From the NCBI GenBank assembly GCA_002633025.1, contig NMRB01000072.1, positions 291,735-355,734 on the forward strand: a DNA stretch of 64,000 nt. Reading direction: 5' to 3'. Below are positions 14,016 to 24,986 of the stretch, one piece after another (position 1 is the first letter of the stretch; every line of letters starts with the position of its first letter). The notes under the pieces are model-generated. The model was given only the letters and a program-made list of their open reading frames with translations. It was not told the DNA's origin and searched no databases. This stretch comes from Notospermus geniculatus. Taxonomy: Eukaryota > Nemertea > Pilidiophora > Heteronemertea > Lineidae. The translations under genes and the position numbers were made by a program.

Positions 14016-14545
14016 TTAAAGGGACTAGGAAAAATTTTTCAAGCTTCGGTTATTACAAAATGCNNNNNNNNNNNNNNNNNNNNNNNNNNNNNNNNNNNNN
14101 NNNNNNNNNNNNNNNNNNNNNNNNNNNNNNNNNNNNNNNNNNNNNNNNNNNNNNNNNNNNNNNNNNNNNNNNNNNNNNNNNNNNNNNNNNNNNNNNNNNN
14201 NNNNNNNNNNNNNNNNNNNNNNNNNNNNNTGTTTTTGGTTTCCGCCACCTGGTGGCCAAACTGAGAGTCGAATCGGACCGAAACTTGGTGTCGTGGGTCA
14301 TCTGACCTAGGGGTATATATGTACCAAGTTTCAGATCAATAGCTCCAGCGGTTACGAAACGTGCCCTGCTAACGGACAACGACGACGACGGACGACGACG
14401 ACGGACGACGACGGACGACGGACGCTGCACCATCGTAATAGCTCACCCCAGTGAGCTAAAAAGTGAATTGACGGTGGGAATTTATCATGAAAGACTAGCA
14501 TTTTGTAATAACCGAAGCTTGAAAAAATTTTCCTAGTCCCTTTAA
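14016..14545. mobile_element. Non-autonomous TIR element, TTAA-bounded, with internal gap
   Basis: Terminal inverted repeats of about 45 bp bound the element. The left begins TTAAAGGGACTAGG and runs through AAGCTTCGGTTATTAC; the right is its reverse complement and ends CCTAGTCCCTTTAA. Both ends sit at TTAA, which would fit a TTAA-targeting (piggyBac-like) insertion, but a TA target cannot be excluded. The interior holds 166 N (14064-14229) and a GAC/GGAC-rich microsatellite at about 14378-14424. No transposase is visible, so it is presumably a MITE. Confidence 0.8.
14064..14229. other. Assembly gap (166 N)
   Basis: A run of N lies inside the TIR element. Open frames running through it are meaningless. 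Confidence 0.99.
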
Positions 14546-15907
14546 AGTCATGAAGGCCTAATAACTTTTTACCTTGCCTTTCGAGTTGATATTTTAGCCT
14601 TACTTGTTATGCTACTTCGCTATGTACTATAGGCCAATATTTTTAACATCATCAACAGTAATCATCATCATCAATCATCATCATCATCATCAAAGTGTCG
14701 GATCAAGCGAAGTATTAAAGTTCTACCAAAGGCCTCATCAGTGCGAAAAGTAGATACCGTAACTTCAAATTTTTCCAGGGACAAATTTCCTCATTATACG
14801 TTACACCTGTATATATTCGACGTTCCTTGGGAGAAAGAGCAAAACATAATCTGAAAAGCAACAAGGATTGCAAGATTTAAAAAGAAGCTTATTACGAGTT
14901 GTGTTCATCTAATTTGGGACTCTTGTCAAAGAGCGATTCATCGGGATATGCGTGTTTGTTAAAACTGTCAGACGGTCCTCCTGTCTTACTGCCAGGCTAT
15001 ACCAAAAAGTGGCAAGTCTCGCTGGGAGTAAGCGCACCCAAATTCAAGTAGGCCTAGGCTCATTCTTCGGAACTTTCACACCTTTCTGCCCAATAATGAT
15101 CAGGCTGCACATAATCACATCCAGTCGACCTCATTCCGTCGCGTCGACAGAAAGATTTTCACAACAACAGAAATATCAAATACAACAAAAACACGAAACT
15201 TCATTGTTATTCTTGTTTTATTAAATTCGTATACATTTTGTACAGTGTTATTCTTAGCTAAAAGTGAATCTCATATAATATAACACGACCGGTCGGAACG
15301 TGCCGGTGTCGAGGCGTGTGCTGTCACGTTGCCCTGAGTTCACATATATTAATTTTACCATGGTGTATCAAAATATAAGTAACCTAGTGCCGAAGATTAG
15401 GCTGGGCACACAGGGACGGCAAAAATCAATGCGGTAGGGGTGTTTTTAAAGTCGACTGACCTGGCTGAAAATGACGCCGGAGTCGCCAGCGCCAGCGCCA
15501 GCGTTAAAACACCCCTCTGTGAGGGCCTTTTGTCACAGTACCGGTAATTGATATTACTTGGCGAATTATTGGAATGTACATGTACATGTATATTTATGTA
15601 TACATTTCTTTACACAGACCTAATACCATTAATATATATATAGATTAAAAACCAAAAGGAGAGGTCCTCTCTTGTCTATTTTTGATAATATAAAACCGAT
15701 CATTGATATGTACTGTACAGTCAGGATGTAACGATGTCAGGAAGTAACCTGCGTGGAAATAACATAACCTACAATTTTACACGAGAACTGTTCAGACAGG
15801 TCTCTCCAAATTGAGCCAGTTGAAGCCAGCTCGTCTGCAGCCTTCGTGGCTTTGTGCTGTCTATACGGAGACGGATCGAACGAATTTAGTTACGTTTTGT
15901 GATGCAG
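14546..15907. other. Intergenic sequence, no gene seen
   Basis: Contains a short ATC/TCA-rich microsatellite near 14655-14692 and AT-rich sequence. The last part, near 15550-15900, is probably the 3' UTR of the minus-strand LRAT-like gene. No coding exon supported. Confidence 0.4.
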
Positions 15908-17409
15908 TCAAAACAGTAGTCCTGCAATGAAAGGTGCAAGAGGAAGGGCTAAAAGCACACCGAAAAAACCTCCAAGAAGGCCCCCGAGAATGCTACCACC
16001 CAGTGTGCCAATCGATCCTGCACCGATGAAACCCCCAAGCACTGACCCTCCTATCATAAGACCACCTTTAAGTACGCCTTCAACAGCACGCTGTGTCACA
16101 CTTCTGTTGAACTCCAGGCGACTCATCTTCCCGTCTTTGTGACTCCTATAAAGTTGGTTGACATCATAGGCAAAGGTGCCCACCTCCCACGCTGCAACTA
16201 TTGCTGCACCCAACCAATTCGAGCCGTTGGCTACCATTTCGATAACCTCAGCCGCTGATATTTCGGCACCTTCTTTAAGTATCGCTGTACCTGTTTTGAC
16301 AGTTACATTTACTATTTTACTGGCGGCTTCAGACCCCACAACGTGTATAAGCTTTCCTTTCAGCCAACTGGTTTGCTGGCTTGTTGCGACACCAACTTTA
16401 CAAAACGTTGCAAGATGTTCACAGTTGTTGGTAAGAAGACCGTACCCTCCCCCGCCAACCATACTTTTTGCCCGAGCGATAACAAGTTTTGTGGAATTGT
16501 TCACGTCGTCTGAGTAAACCATCAGATACATGTCGCCTTTTTGATCATTCAGATTTACTTTGCTTTCATAAACAAGAATCTTGTCGTCTTGTTTGTCAAA
16601 ATGAATCACCTTGGCTTCATTATCATCAGGAAACGTTTCCACCACAATAGCATGGTGCCAAACACCCCACGGTCGGTGCCAACTAATGTGGTCCCCTGGA
16701 CCAATCTTCCTCCCGGCACTTATTTTTCGGAGACGTCTGCGACTTGCCTTGACCTGATGAGCTGCGTCATCAGTTTCAAGATTGACAGGATAATGACATA
16801 GATCGACACCGTCAATTTTAATCTGGGGATCTTCAGACGTAGACCTTCGTGGAAGATACTCCTTCTTGCACTTCATACATCGTACGCCTTGCAGTTCACC
16901 ATCGTGGTATCTGTACTGTTGAAATTGGGAGATGTCTCCGTTGCCGCATTTACACGAACCTTGTTTTGATTTTCTCGTAAATATACATTTCTGCGGAAGG
17001 GGCTTCCTGCGATCTTGTTCCCATGCTGAGGTTGGGTCTGAGTCTGAAAACGAGAAATCCGAAGTTAGGACAGGGTGCGGGTGACGTAGGGAGCACCAAG
17101 ACTTAGAATCACCGATTCTAGGGTAAGCAGTAAAATGGATACAGATAGAGTCCAACATGGCCGACGGGGAACTCCTCCTAACCCTAACCCTGACCCTGAC
17201 CCTAACCCTAACCCTAACTGTTGGACTGTAGGCTATCTGTGTCCATTTTATCATTCGCCATTATTATAGTTGCCTATACCTCACAATGACAACTTAATTT
17301 GGAAGCCACGTTATGTAAAAATTCACCAGGCCTATAGCTATGGCTTACCAGTATCATCGATTCCGCTGGCGGTGTACAGCAACGGTCTCCTAAGTTCCCG
17401 GGTAGCCAT
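15908..17409 (-). CDS. LRAT-domain protein with N-terminal zinc ribbon and glycine-zipper tail
   Basis: Two exons (17409-17349 and 17043-15908) give 398 residues. Exon 1 starts MATRELRRPLLY and ends in phase 1 at a GTAAGC donor; exon 2 follows a TTTTCAG acceptor. Around residues 45-80 a CxC...CxxC cluster (CKCGNG ... CMKCKKEY) looks like a zinc ribbon. An LRAT/NlpC-P60-like domain follows, with WHRPWGVWHHAIVVE supplying the catalytic-type histidines and NCEHLATFC the catalytic-type cysteine. Family members are thiol acyltransferases or phospholipases acting on membrane lipids; the substrate here is unknown. The last ~60 residues are hydrophobic with repeated GxxxG/GG spacing (GGSVLGGFIGAG, GGSILGGLLGGFFG), suggesting membrane insertion or oligomerisation. 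There is no signal peptide, so it is probably cytosolic or membrane-facing. A longer single-exon reading through the intron exists but contains low-complexity telomere-like repeats, so the spliced form is preferred. Confidence 0.85.
17131..17250. repeat. Foldback element with telomere-like (TAACCC) core
   Basis: Left arm TAAAATGGATACAGATAG and right arm CTATCTGTGTCCATTTTA are inverted repeats. They flank an internal run of TAACCC/TGACCC units at 17178-17219. It lies inside the single intron of the LRAT-like gene. Confidence 0.8.
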
Positions 17410-17872
17410 CTTAGCTTCGTCAGTTCAAAAGATACGCTGCGATAGATTGTGAACAGGTCAATTTCATTACGGGTAGACCGCCGACATTACAGCATCACCC
17501 GCAAGTATAAGCTTCCAGACAATCTGCTGGCTAGTGCTGTACCACGAGAAAGGAAAAGTGGGGAAAACCCGCATTCAGCGATTCTGATATTGATATTTTA
17601 ATTAATAATAGCCAGCCGACCAATAGGATTCACTACGGTCCAATTCCCTAGACTGGTATCCGATCCAAACTATTTTAAATCGGACCAAACAACGAGCCAC
17701 GTCCGATTGCAGCGGGCAGGTTGGTAGGATCAGGTGGTAGCCCACCAAGCGGACCCATTCATGCTTGCTTGAGCACCAATCAAGAGATTTTTTCTTTTGT
17801 ATTGATCTGCAAGAACGTTGGTGCTATTTTTTGACAAAAAGTTTGGACTGACTGCTCTTGCTCTGCTTGCAG
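17410..17872. other. Region between divergent LRAT-like and AANAT-like genes
   Basis: This should hold the LRAT-like promoter on the minus strand and upstream sequence of the acetyltransferase on the plus strand. I searched it for a first AANAT exon (a Met plus the usual acidic N-terminal motif and a phase-1 donor) and did not find one. Confidence 0.4.
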
Positions 17873-19808
17873 CTTATCTGGCCGGAGAGGCGCCATCTAG
17901 GGAGAACCTTACGAACCTCCACAAAGTCGCTCCTGACCTTTTCCTCGGATTCTTCGAAGACGAAAAATTAATTGCTGTAAGTACAATAACTCTCAGAATC
18001 ATTCCGATGAAAAAGTTGACAAAATGATGACGATCTAATCAGGTCGATGAGCATGAAACGTGGATGCATAAACTTCGCACGTCTGTTTTGGGCGTCAAGA
18101 AATAGTGTAAACCTTGCATCGGACTCTTGAAACTGGACCAGATATTTTCGTCGTTATGCAATATCCATATGACATGTATGATGAGCGGGGGTGATGAGGT
18201 GAAAATGGATTTGCGGACTGAGACTGGAGTTAAGTCCGTTATAGGTATCCGCCACAGTTTACTGACGTCTACATGCGAGTACGAGATAAATAATAGAGAG
18301 TTTTCGCAAATCTCCCAAAACGTCGACGCGAACGTCTGTCCTATTGTCCCGGCCTATTGTTCGCTGCTCTCTTCGCGGCATCAAACAATGAGATTGGCGT
18401 TCCGGCGTCGGCGTTTCGGGGGCTTTGCATACGCTGTTACTGCCGCACGTCGTCGTCAGTACCCGTGTCAGATACCATTATTCGAGTCCGTTATGCAAGG
18501 TTAACTGCCCGTTCTGACGCAGAATGTGCTCATCCATATTATCAAAAATTTATAAGGCTATGAATTTTTGATATTATGGATAACTCAGTGCTGATTTGTG
18601 TACTGTGATAATATTCCAGTTCATATGCGCCAGCAGATATTACGGAGATCACGTGACAGATGACTCATTTGAAACACATCTCCCGAATGGTGGTACGTTT
18701 TTCTCATTCCTTGATATGAAATTAATCGGCTTATACATGTACGTTCGTCGGCAACATGGCCACGTCACGTGGAAGACATGACTTTCGTATTCGCTGTCAG
18801 AAGCAATAGAAGTCCTCAATACCTTCCAGTCGAGTCGTTTGCACTTTAACTTTAGGCTACACAACTTAAAGGTCCTCGGTCAAGATTAGTTTGGGACAAG
18901 ATAACCGCGCCCGCAACCATGCAAGGGATGCACATTCCAAGACGTGCTATGGTTACAAAATGGTCTCTTTTTGTCAATATTACAGAAACTGTGATAATCC
19001 ATGGCCTGTGTACACATCGGTCTCGGAGACGGAGGGTGAGTTCAGTGTTGTTCAAAGCTGACCTATTCAATAAATGCCAGCGTTCAAATCATACGCCACC
19101 TTGCGGCCAGCTGCAGAAATATGTCCGTAATACTTACGGCAGAGGTTGCAGTAGGCCAATTCATACTTCCTCTCGTCCACAAGTATGCGAAGCCCAAAAT
19201 ACTTTGTTGATTTTCGCCACATCGGTACCAAACGAGGTATTTTCCGATCCCAAGGAAGTACATGTATAAATCGCTTCCTCTGTGGAAGCTCAGACGTCGG
19301 GTGAGTAACACAAATCCCAAAACTCTTACTCCATGACCTGAATTTTCATTTTAGGGAATAGCTTTGGCCCTCTTACGGACGTTTTTGCAACACGTCAAGG
19401 AGAAGACCCTGCCCGTGCGACGAGTCTTACTGCTTTGTCACGCATATCACATTCCGTTGTTTACAAGAGCTGGATTCGTCTTCAACGAACGAGTCGATTT
19501 CTGTTTAGGTAGGTTGATAATGGGCAGCAGAAACATACTTCACTTTAGCGAATTTATTTAATCATTTACCAGGCAAATACTTTTGCTTTATCTGTCATTT
19601 TAAAACTTGAGACATGTGCATTTCAGGTCCTCGTAAATGGTACGAACTTGAGTACACGTTAATTCCCGATACGGCAGAAACGATGACGTTGTTAACAGAA
19701 AATGATGACGCCCTCTCCGGCACGATTATACCAAGTGAGATTTCAACCTGGGCTACTACATGTAGTTCAAGGTCGCGCTCATCAATCTCATCAAATTGGA
19801 CATACTAG
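17873..19808 (+). CDS. AANAT-like GNAT acetyltransferase (5' exon not found)
   Basis: Five exons in consistent phase: 17873-17976, 18620-18692, 18986-19035, 19355-19508, 19627-19808. In order they read AYLAGEAPSRENLTNLHKVA, PDLFLGFFEDEKLIA, FICAS...HLPNGG, VIIHGLCTHRSRRRRGIA, LALLRTFLQHV, VLLLCHAYHIPLFTRAGF and RKWYELEYTL. This follows the order of arylalkylamine/serotonin N-acetyltransferases: the APELFLGWFE-like strand, the acetyl-CoA loop (R/Q-x-x-G-x-G/A, here RRRGIA) and a terminal WYELEY-like motif. Such enzymes transfer acetyl from acetyl-CoA to arylalkylamines. The first recognisable exon starts after a strong acceptor with no ATG, so a 5' exon of about 50 residues is missing. The last ~45 residues are uncertain because a GTGAG donor lies at about 19735. 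One of the two active-site His positions and the active-site Tyr position appear changed (see findings). It could be a pseudogene fragment. Confidence 0.72.
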
Positions 19809-21505
19809 CTCAGTTGATCATGGGTGACCAATCAGTCTCGACCAACCATTTAGCAGAACTCAAAGCTGCTATCAAGCTTTGGACACAGGTATTTGTTTAA
19901 AGCTGACCTGTTCAATAAAAGCCGCCGGCGTTGAAAGCGTACAGCTGCTTGTAAGCTAACGTCTGCAACATTTCCTATGAGGATGTTCATGATGGTTGGT
20001 CGCAGCAAGTCAGGTGGAATCAGAAAATCTGTGCTTTCTTTGTGTTGTGTCAAAAATAGATCTATTTTTGGTTGTGTGTATTACATGTATATAATAAATA
20101 CGTTGCCTTTCTTTGGTAGTGTACGGTTTCCCTGTTAGTGTACGGTATGTCTTTTAGAGGTGCACATGGCTAAATGGTCCGAGTTGTTTTATCCCGGAGA
20201 GAACCCTTGGAATGGAAGTCCTCAACTACAAATTCCATGCCGGTTATGGTCAGGGTCGGCACACCATGTGATATCGCAACGATCTGATCGCAGGCGAGCA
20301 AAATCGGCTGCTGACGCCAGGTGTGTGCTCGACATCTCGCCAGCGATGATCGCCCAATATCGAACAATACAAAACAGATATCGCCGAGTCTGCGGTGGCT
20401 GGCGAGAAGATGTGTGGCGATCAGATCGCTTGCGATATCGCACTCACCTGGCCTGGTGTGCTGCCCGCGCTTTCGAATCACGACCGTTGACGTTAACACT
20501 TCATTCATGCGCTTCTTTAACCATCTCTTTGATCGTGCCCCTGAGATAATTACTTGTCAGTGTGAAAAGAAAAGTGCAAACCCCAGTAATACAGAAAAAA
20601 GTGTCTGGTATTTCTGACAGGATGTGCAGTTACAATTTACATTCCGGTCCGATACATGTGTTGGTATAAATTTATTACCAGGCCTCTTGATTAACACTGA
20701 ATGTTTTTTCACCGTCATTGACGTTGATAAGGATGTAATAAAACCAGGATATATATCTTTAGAAACTACACCCCTGGAAATCATTTATTTCAATAGTTTT
20801 TTTTTTTACCCGGAACCTGAATTAGTAGTTGTTCCATCGCCGTTATGGGTTGCAAACTGGGCCTTCCTCTTATTCTCTTGCCCGGATCTTGGGCATCTTT
20901 TTTTCGATTTTATGGCGCCTCGTCGTAACTATTAGCCAAAGTAGGCCCTGGAACTGAGGCCTACGCCGTATATCTTACATGTACTGGGCACATCCATTCG
21001 TTTTACGTGCACTCTGCTCTTACGAGAGACAGACCTACGTCCAAAGAACATGGGAAACGTAGAAAAAAACCTTCTAGCAATTATAATACATAACAAAGAC
21101 ATTGCGCTTTCGTATGACGTATACCATGCAGCATGTGGAACACAAAGATACGGCGGGGGCGGATGTACTACATCCGCGAGGTCGACATAACCTAGGTGAG
21201 ATATCTGCCAGATCTTCACACTGCGTCCTTAACTGTCACCAGTCGTTCCGTCTCGGCGTACACCTCTTGGCTTTTAGAACCACCCATCAACTTTTGCACA
21301 TTTTATCAACGTGTCATGTTTGGAATAGTGATTATCAAATCAATGACAAGACTTTAATAACAGGCAGACAATTATATCAAATGCACTTAACTCGCTGTGG
21401 AAAAGAACGGATTTTCTTTTACCATAACGCAGACGATTTTCTTTTGTGGTGATTATTTGTGTCAATTATGTTTTGAAATGCAATAGTTGCAGACGACGGC
21501 CGGAC
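19809..21505. other. Intergenic region upstream of SVEP1
   Basis: No coding exon is supported. At about 20255-20470 there is an imperfect inverted repeat rich in GCGATATCGC / GATCTGATCGC words. The SVEP1 promoter and 5' UTR should lie just before 21506. Confidence 0.45.
20255..20470. repeat. Imperfect inverted repeat rich in GATC/GATATC words
   Basis: ATATCGCAACGATCTGATCGC near 20270 reappears inverted as GCGATCAGATCGCTTGCGATAT near 20417, and CATCTCGCCAGC near 20332 pairs with GCTGGCGAGAAGATG near 20397. The arrangement is a foldback with diverged arms, likely an old MITE. Confidence 0.6.
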
Positions 21506-24500
21506 ATGTTTCGGGCAGTGCGGATGTTTCTGTGGAGCTGTGCCTTGATTTTGATACACGAGACCGTCCACTCAGCGTCACACAATGACTACATGCCGTA
21601 CAGAAACCCTGCCGTGGCACGGAAACTCTACAAGAAAACGAGCAAAGAGAAGGTGGAACGTCTGGGAAGGTTACTTAAAGCTAACGTCCAAAATATCCGT
21701 AATACACCCAATGGAGAGGTCGAATTGGTCTTCCTCGTCGACTCATCGGCAAGTGTCGGCCAGGACAATTTCTTCGACGAGTTGAAATTCGTGAAGAAAC
21801 TTCTGTCGGATTTCACTGTGGATATAAATAAAACCCGAGTGTCTGTGATTACGTTTTCCTCGCAGACGAGAGTAGTGCGGCATGTTGATCATCTGACACT
21901 ACCCTCCCCCGCAAACCACAAGTGTTCCTTACTCGAGGAGGAGTTACCCCGGATAGCGTACACTGGAGGAGCGACGTACACCCTCGGAGCGGTAAAGGAA
22001 GCCCAGGTCAGTGTTATGAACAGTTGATTTTCCTATGCTATCACCCTCAACATACATCGTTGTCGCTAATGGAAGGGTTGGTTCTAAACCTGGCACTGGC
22101 ACGCTGGCACTGGCACTGGCACTGGTATCATATTATGGCCAGAAATCATGAAAAAAATTTATATATACGAAACAGTAATTATTTTGGAAGATAATAGGGC
22201 CAACCAGTTTAACATGGATCAATTGTTGAAAAAAAAATTAATTTTTTTTCTAGTTTTTTTTTAGATTTTTCAACATAATTGATCCATGTTAAACTGGTTG
22301 GCCCTATTATCTTATTATCTTCCAAAATAATAACTGTTAGGTAAATATACCATTTTTCATGATTTCTGACCACAATATGATGCCAGTGCCAGTGCCAGTG
22401 CCAGCGTGCCAGTGCCAGGTTTAGAACCAACCCCTAATGGAACGCTTTATTTGGCCACTCTGTTGGTGAATTAATTACAGGCATTACATTTCCATTTGCT
22501 GACATTTTCCATCGTAAGAAACTTATTATGTAGAAAACACCCACCCGTCGGGTCGGGTGAACTGTACGGTGCCTGTGGCAGTTGCAAAAAGGGGTAAGCT
22601 CGGTCCTGTCTTTCCCGGCCTTGACCTTGCGGTTGAAACATGGATGACCTTGAACTTGACCTTCTGAATAAATTTCGAGTCCAACTGGCTTTTGGGGGCT
22701 AAACCAGGATACGATTGTGTTATCCCAATGCAAATAATCTAAGATTCTTAGATATACCTATAATCGACAAACCGGACGTCTTAGACAACGACCAAACGGA
22801 TGTCACAGATCCGTGTTTTTTATTTTGATTTTAGTCCTTGATGAACGTCCTTGATGAGCGTCGATGGACGGTCATCTCCGTTCGCCACTCTCCTGAAAAT
22901 GTCACGTGGTGCAATGTGTCGAATGACGTTTGGTACGCTCTAACACCTTATATTGGCATTCAATAATTAGTAGGCTTCTCGAATTGGCCGTGGCCACCAG
23001 AGAGGCATTGTAGGCCTATCGGTTCCGCAACTTTTTCATGATATGCACCTACCATTCTTTTTTCACTGCAAATTGGAATGCTAACAAACATGATGGAATT
23101 TTTCTGTGGCATGGCGACTGTTCTGTTCAACAATGTCTGCAGTATCTTAGGCCTTATTTCAGTATGGTGCGGTTAGGTTTTCAAACCACACCGCCTCTTA
23201 AGCTACCCCGGGGAGAATTAATTGGCACCAGTCACTGTTATTATTGTTGACAGTTGACGCGTAATTGAACATACGAGGAATTTTAAAAAAAGCTAAATGG
23301 TTCAGGCATTGTCTGGTTGACATCTGCATGCCAAGAGTGAGTTGTCGAAATGAAAAAAGTTCACGATCTGATCGATAGTTAACCATTCCACTGCAGATCT
23401 TAAAACGCGGAGCCAAAACTGACGGGTGTGCCAGATTGTCAAAAACCAGGGCTCATATTCATAAAACTGTTCAAGTCTCAGTGTGACACTTATCCTTTTT
23501 TCAACACGATAGCCTCGTCCTCTGTACGGTACAGTACATGTATGTCGCGTGCCAAATATTTGGCGCGAAAAAATGGACCAGACAGGCACCGATAGACGAC
23601 GTGACTCTCTCTCTCTCACTCGACTCAGAAGCTGACATCACTCAGGCTGTCATCAGTCTTAATAAGTGGGGCAAGAGTTTGCCCCGCCGGTCTCTAATTA
23701 TCTAATTAGTTAATTATTCTTCAATACACGTCTAATTTGATTCCGTTTGTAAAGATGCAAACAGTTGCATGAAGAGCTGTCAACGACATGAAGGTGGCTG
23801 GCTGTCATCAGCAGGTTTATTCTCAGAAAAGGCAACTGCTGTTAAAGGGGTACATCTAGGTGGCCGTGACTTGCACGACGTTCGTACCACAGCAATCTCT
23901 CAATCGCACAATATTAATATCCTGATATAGCACACGTGATTGTCTGCCATGGTACTGTCCGGCGAAGACGAAAGAAATATCTTCCGGTCATCTCAAACAT
24001 CATCCTAAGCACAGGATGACGATCTGAGTGCTATCTTCATCGCTTCTCAAGTGACTAGTTATCTGGAGGAACCTGCTATAGGTCACCGGAACATCATCTT
24101 TTATTAGGTTGAGATGTTGCATCCGGTGTGTCGGGCTTTGCTCCTCATTCCATCGGTCCCCGAACGAATTACGAACGGAACGTTGCAGTCGTGTTGCGTC
24201 ATTATACATTGGCAAAGGAAAAGACAGGTATCACCTGTTAAAACACTTCGGTCACAGCGTCATCATTGGCATCTCACACACTCCAGATTTCTATCCATCA
24301 TTTCGGCAGCTGCCGCCATCTTGGCTTTTTGCGGAGGTTTCATGCGCGCGCATATCTGGTAGGCAAATCAATGTGATTAGTCCAAAATACGAATTGTCTA
24401 CCAAAAAGTCATTTGCATACACGTCCCGTAGCAACAAGTTGGCGGAAGGCGGTCGAAACGACGAATATCGTCGTGGCACTATGGCACTATCAATGCCATC

Positions 24501-24986
24501 TCCGGTCTGCCTTTGGTTTTTACAACCCCTGCAGATTATTCGAAGAATGGGACGTTTTTATGTCAATATCTGCACTGAAATGTCCCATTTGTTGTTTTTA
24601 AAAGAATTTGCTACTGCAAACATTTGCTCAGAGAAATCCCCAAGAAATCCTCCCAACGCTTATTTTTCGTACCGCCACACCAGGTGCATCAAAAACGAGC
24701 AAACTCTTACTTTGTTTTGTTTTTCAAAAGAAAGTGTTCCAGTCCGCCCGGCCGGGTGCCATGAAGGCCGTCTTCTTGATGACCGATGGTTATTCCAACG
24801 CGGGGGACCCGCGACCGGCAGCCGAAGATCTGAAGCAGGGAGGTGTAAGGGTGTTCACCTTCGGAATCAGGAATGGCAACGTCAGAGAGCTCAGGGACAT
24901 GGCATCAGAACCCAAAGATGAGCACAGCTTTATCCTGAATAGCTTTGAAGAGTTTGAAGCTCTAGCGAGACGAGCTTTACATGAAG
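21506..24986 (+). other. SVEP1: SVEP1 exons 1-2: signal peptide and VWA domain
   Basis: Exon 1 starts [20 protein letters not shown], a hydrophobic secretion signal, and is chosen because the next ATGs lie inside the mature region. The VWA domain begins [14 protein letters not shown] with the MIDAS DxSxS motif. It continues across a 2.7-kb phase-0 intron into [20 protein letters not shown], with GVRVFTFGI near the end. The MIDAS aspartate and TDG are intact, so metal-dependent ligand binding is plausible. The ORF at 24109-24921 overlapping exon 2 is in a different frame and is not coding. Confidence 0.9.

Noticed and set aside
14039-14433. ORFs through the N run
   Set aside because: They are artefacts of translating unknown bases.
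17044-17254. N-terminal extension of the LRAT ORF through the intron (RVRVRVRV)
   Set aside because: It is low-complexity sequence produced by telomere-like repeats; a proper exon 1 with ATG and donor exists at 17409-17349.
24109-24921. 270-codon plus-strand ORF
   Set aside because: It overlaps SVEP1 exon 2 in a different frame, has no recognisable domain and no splice support.
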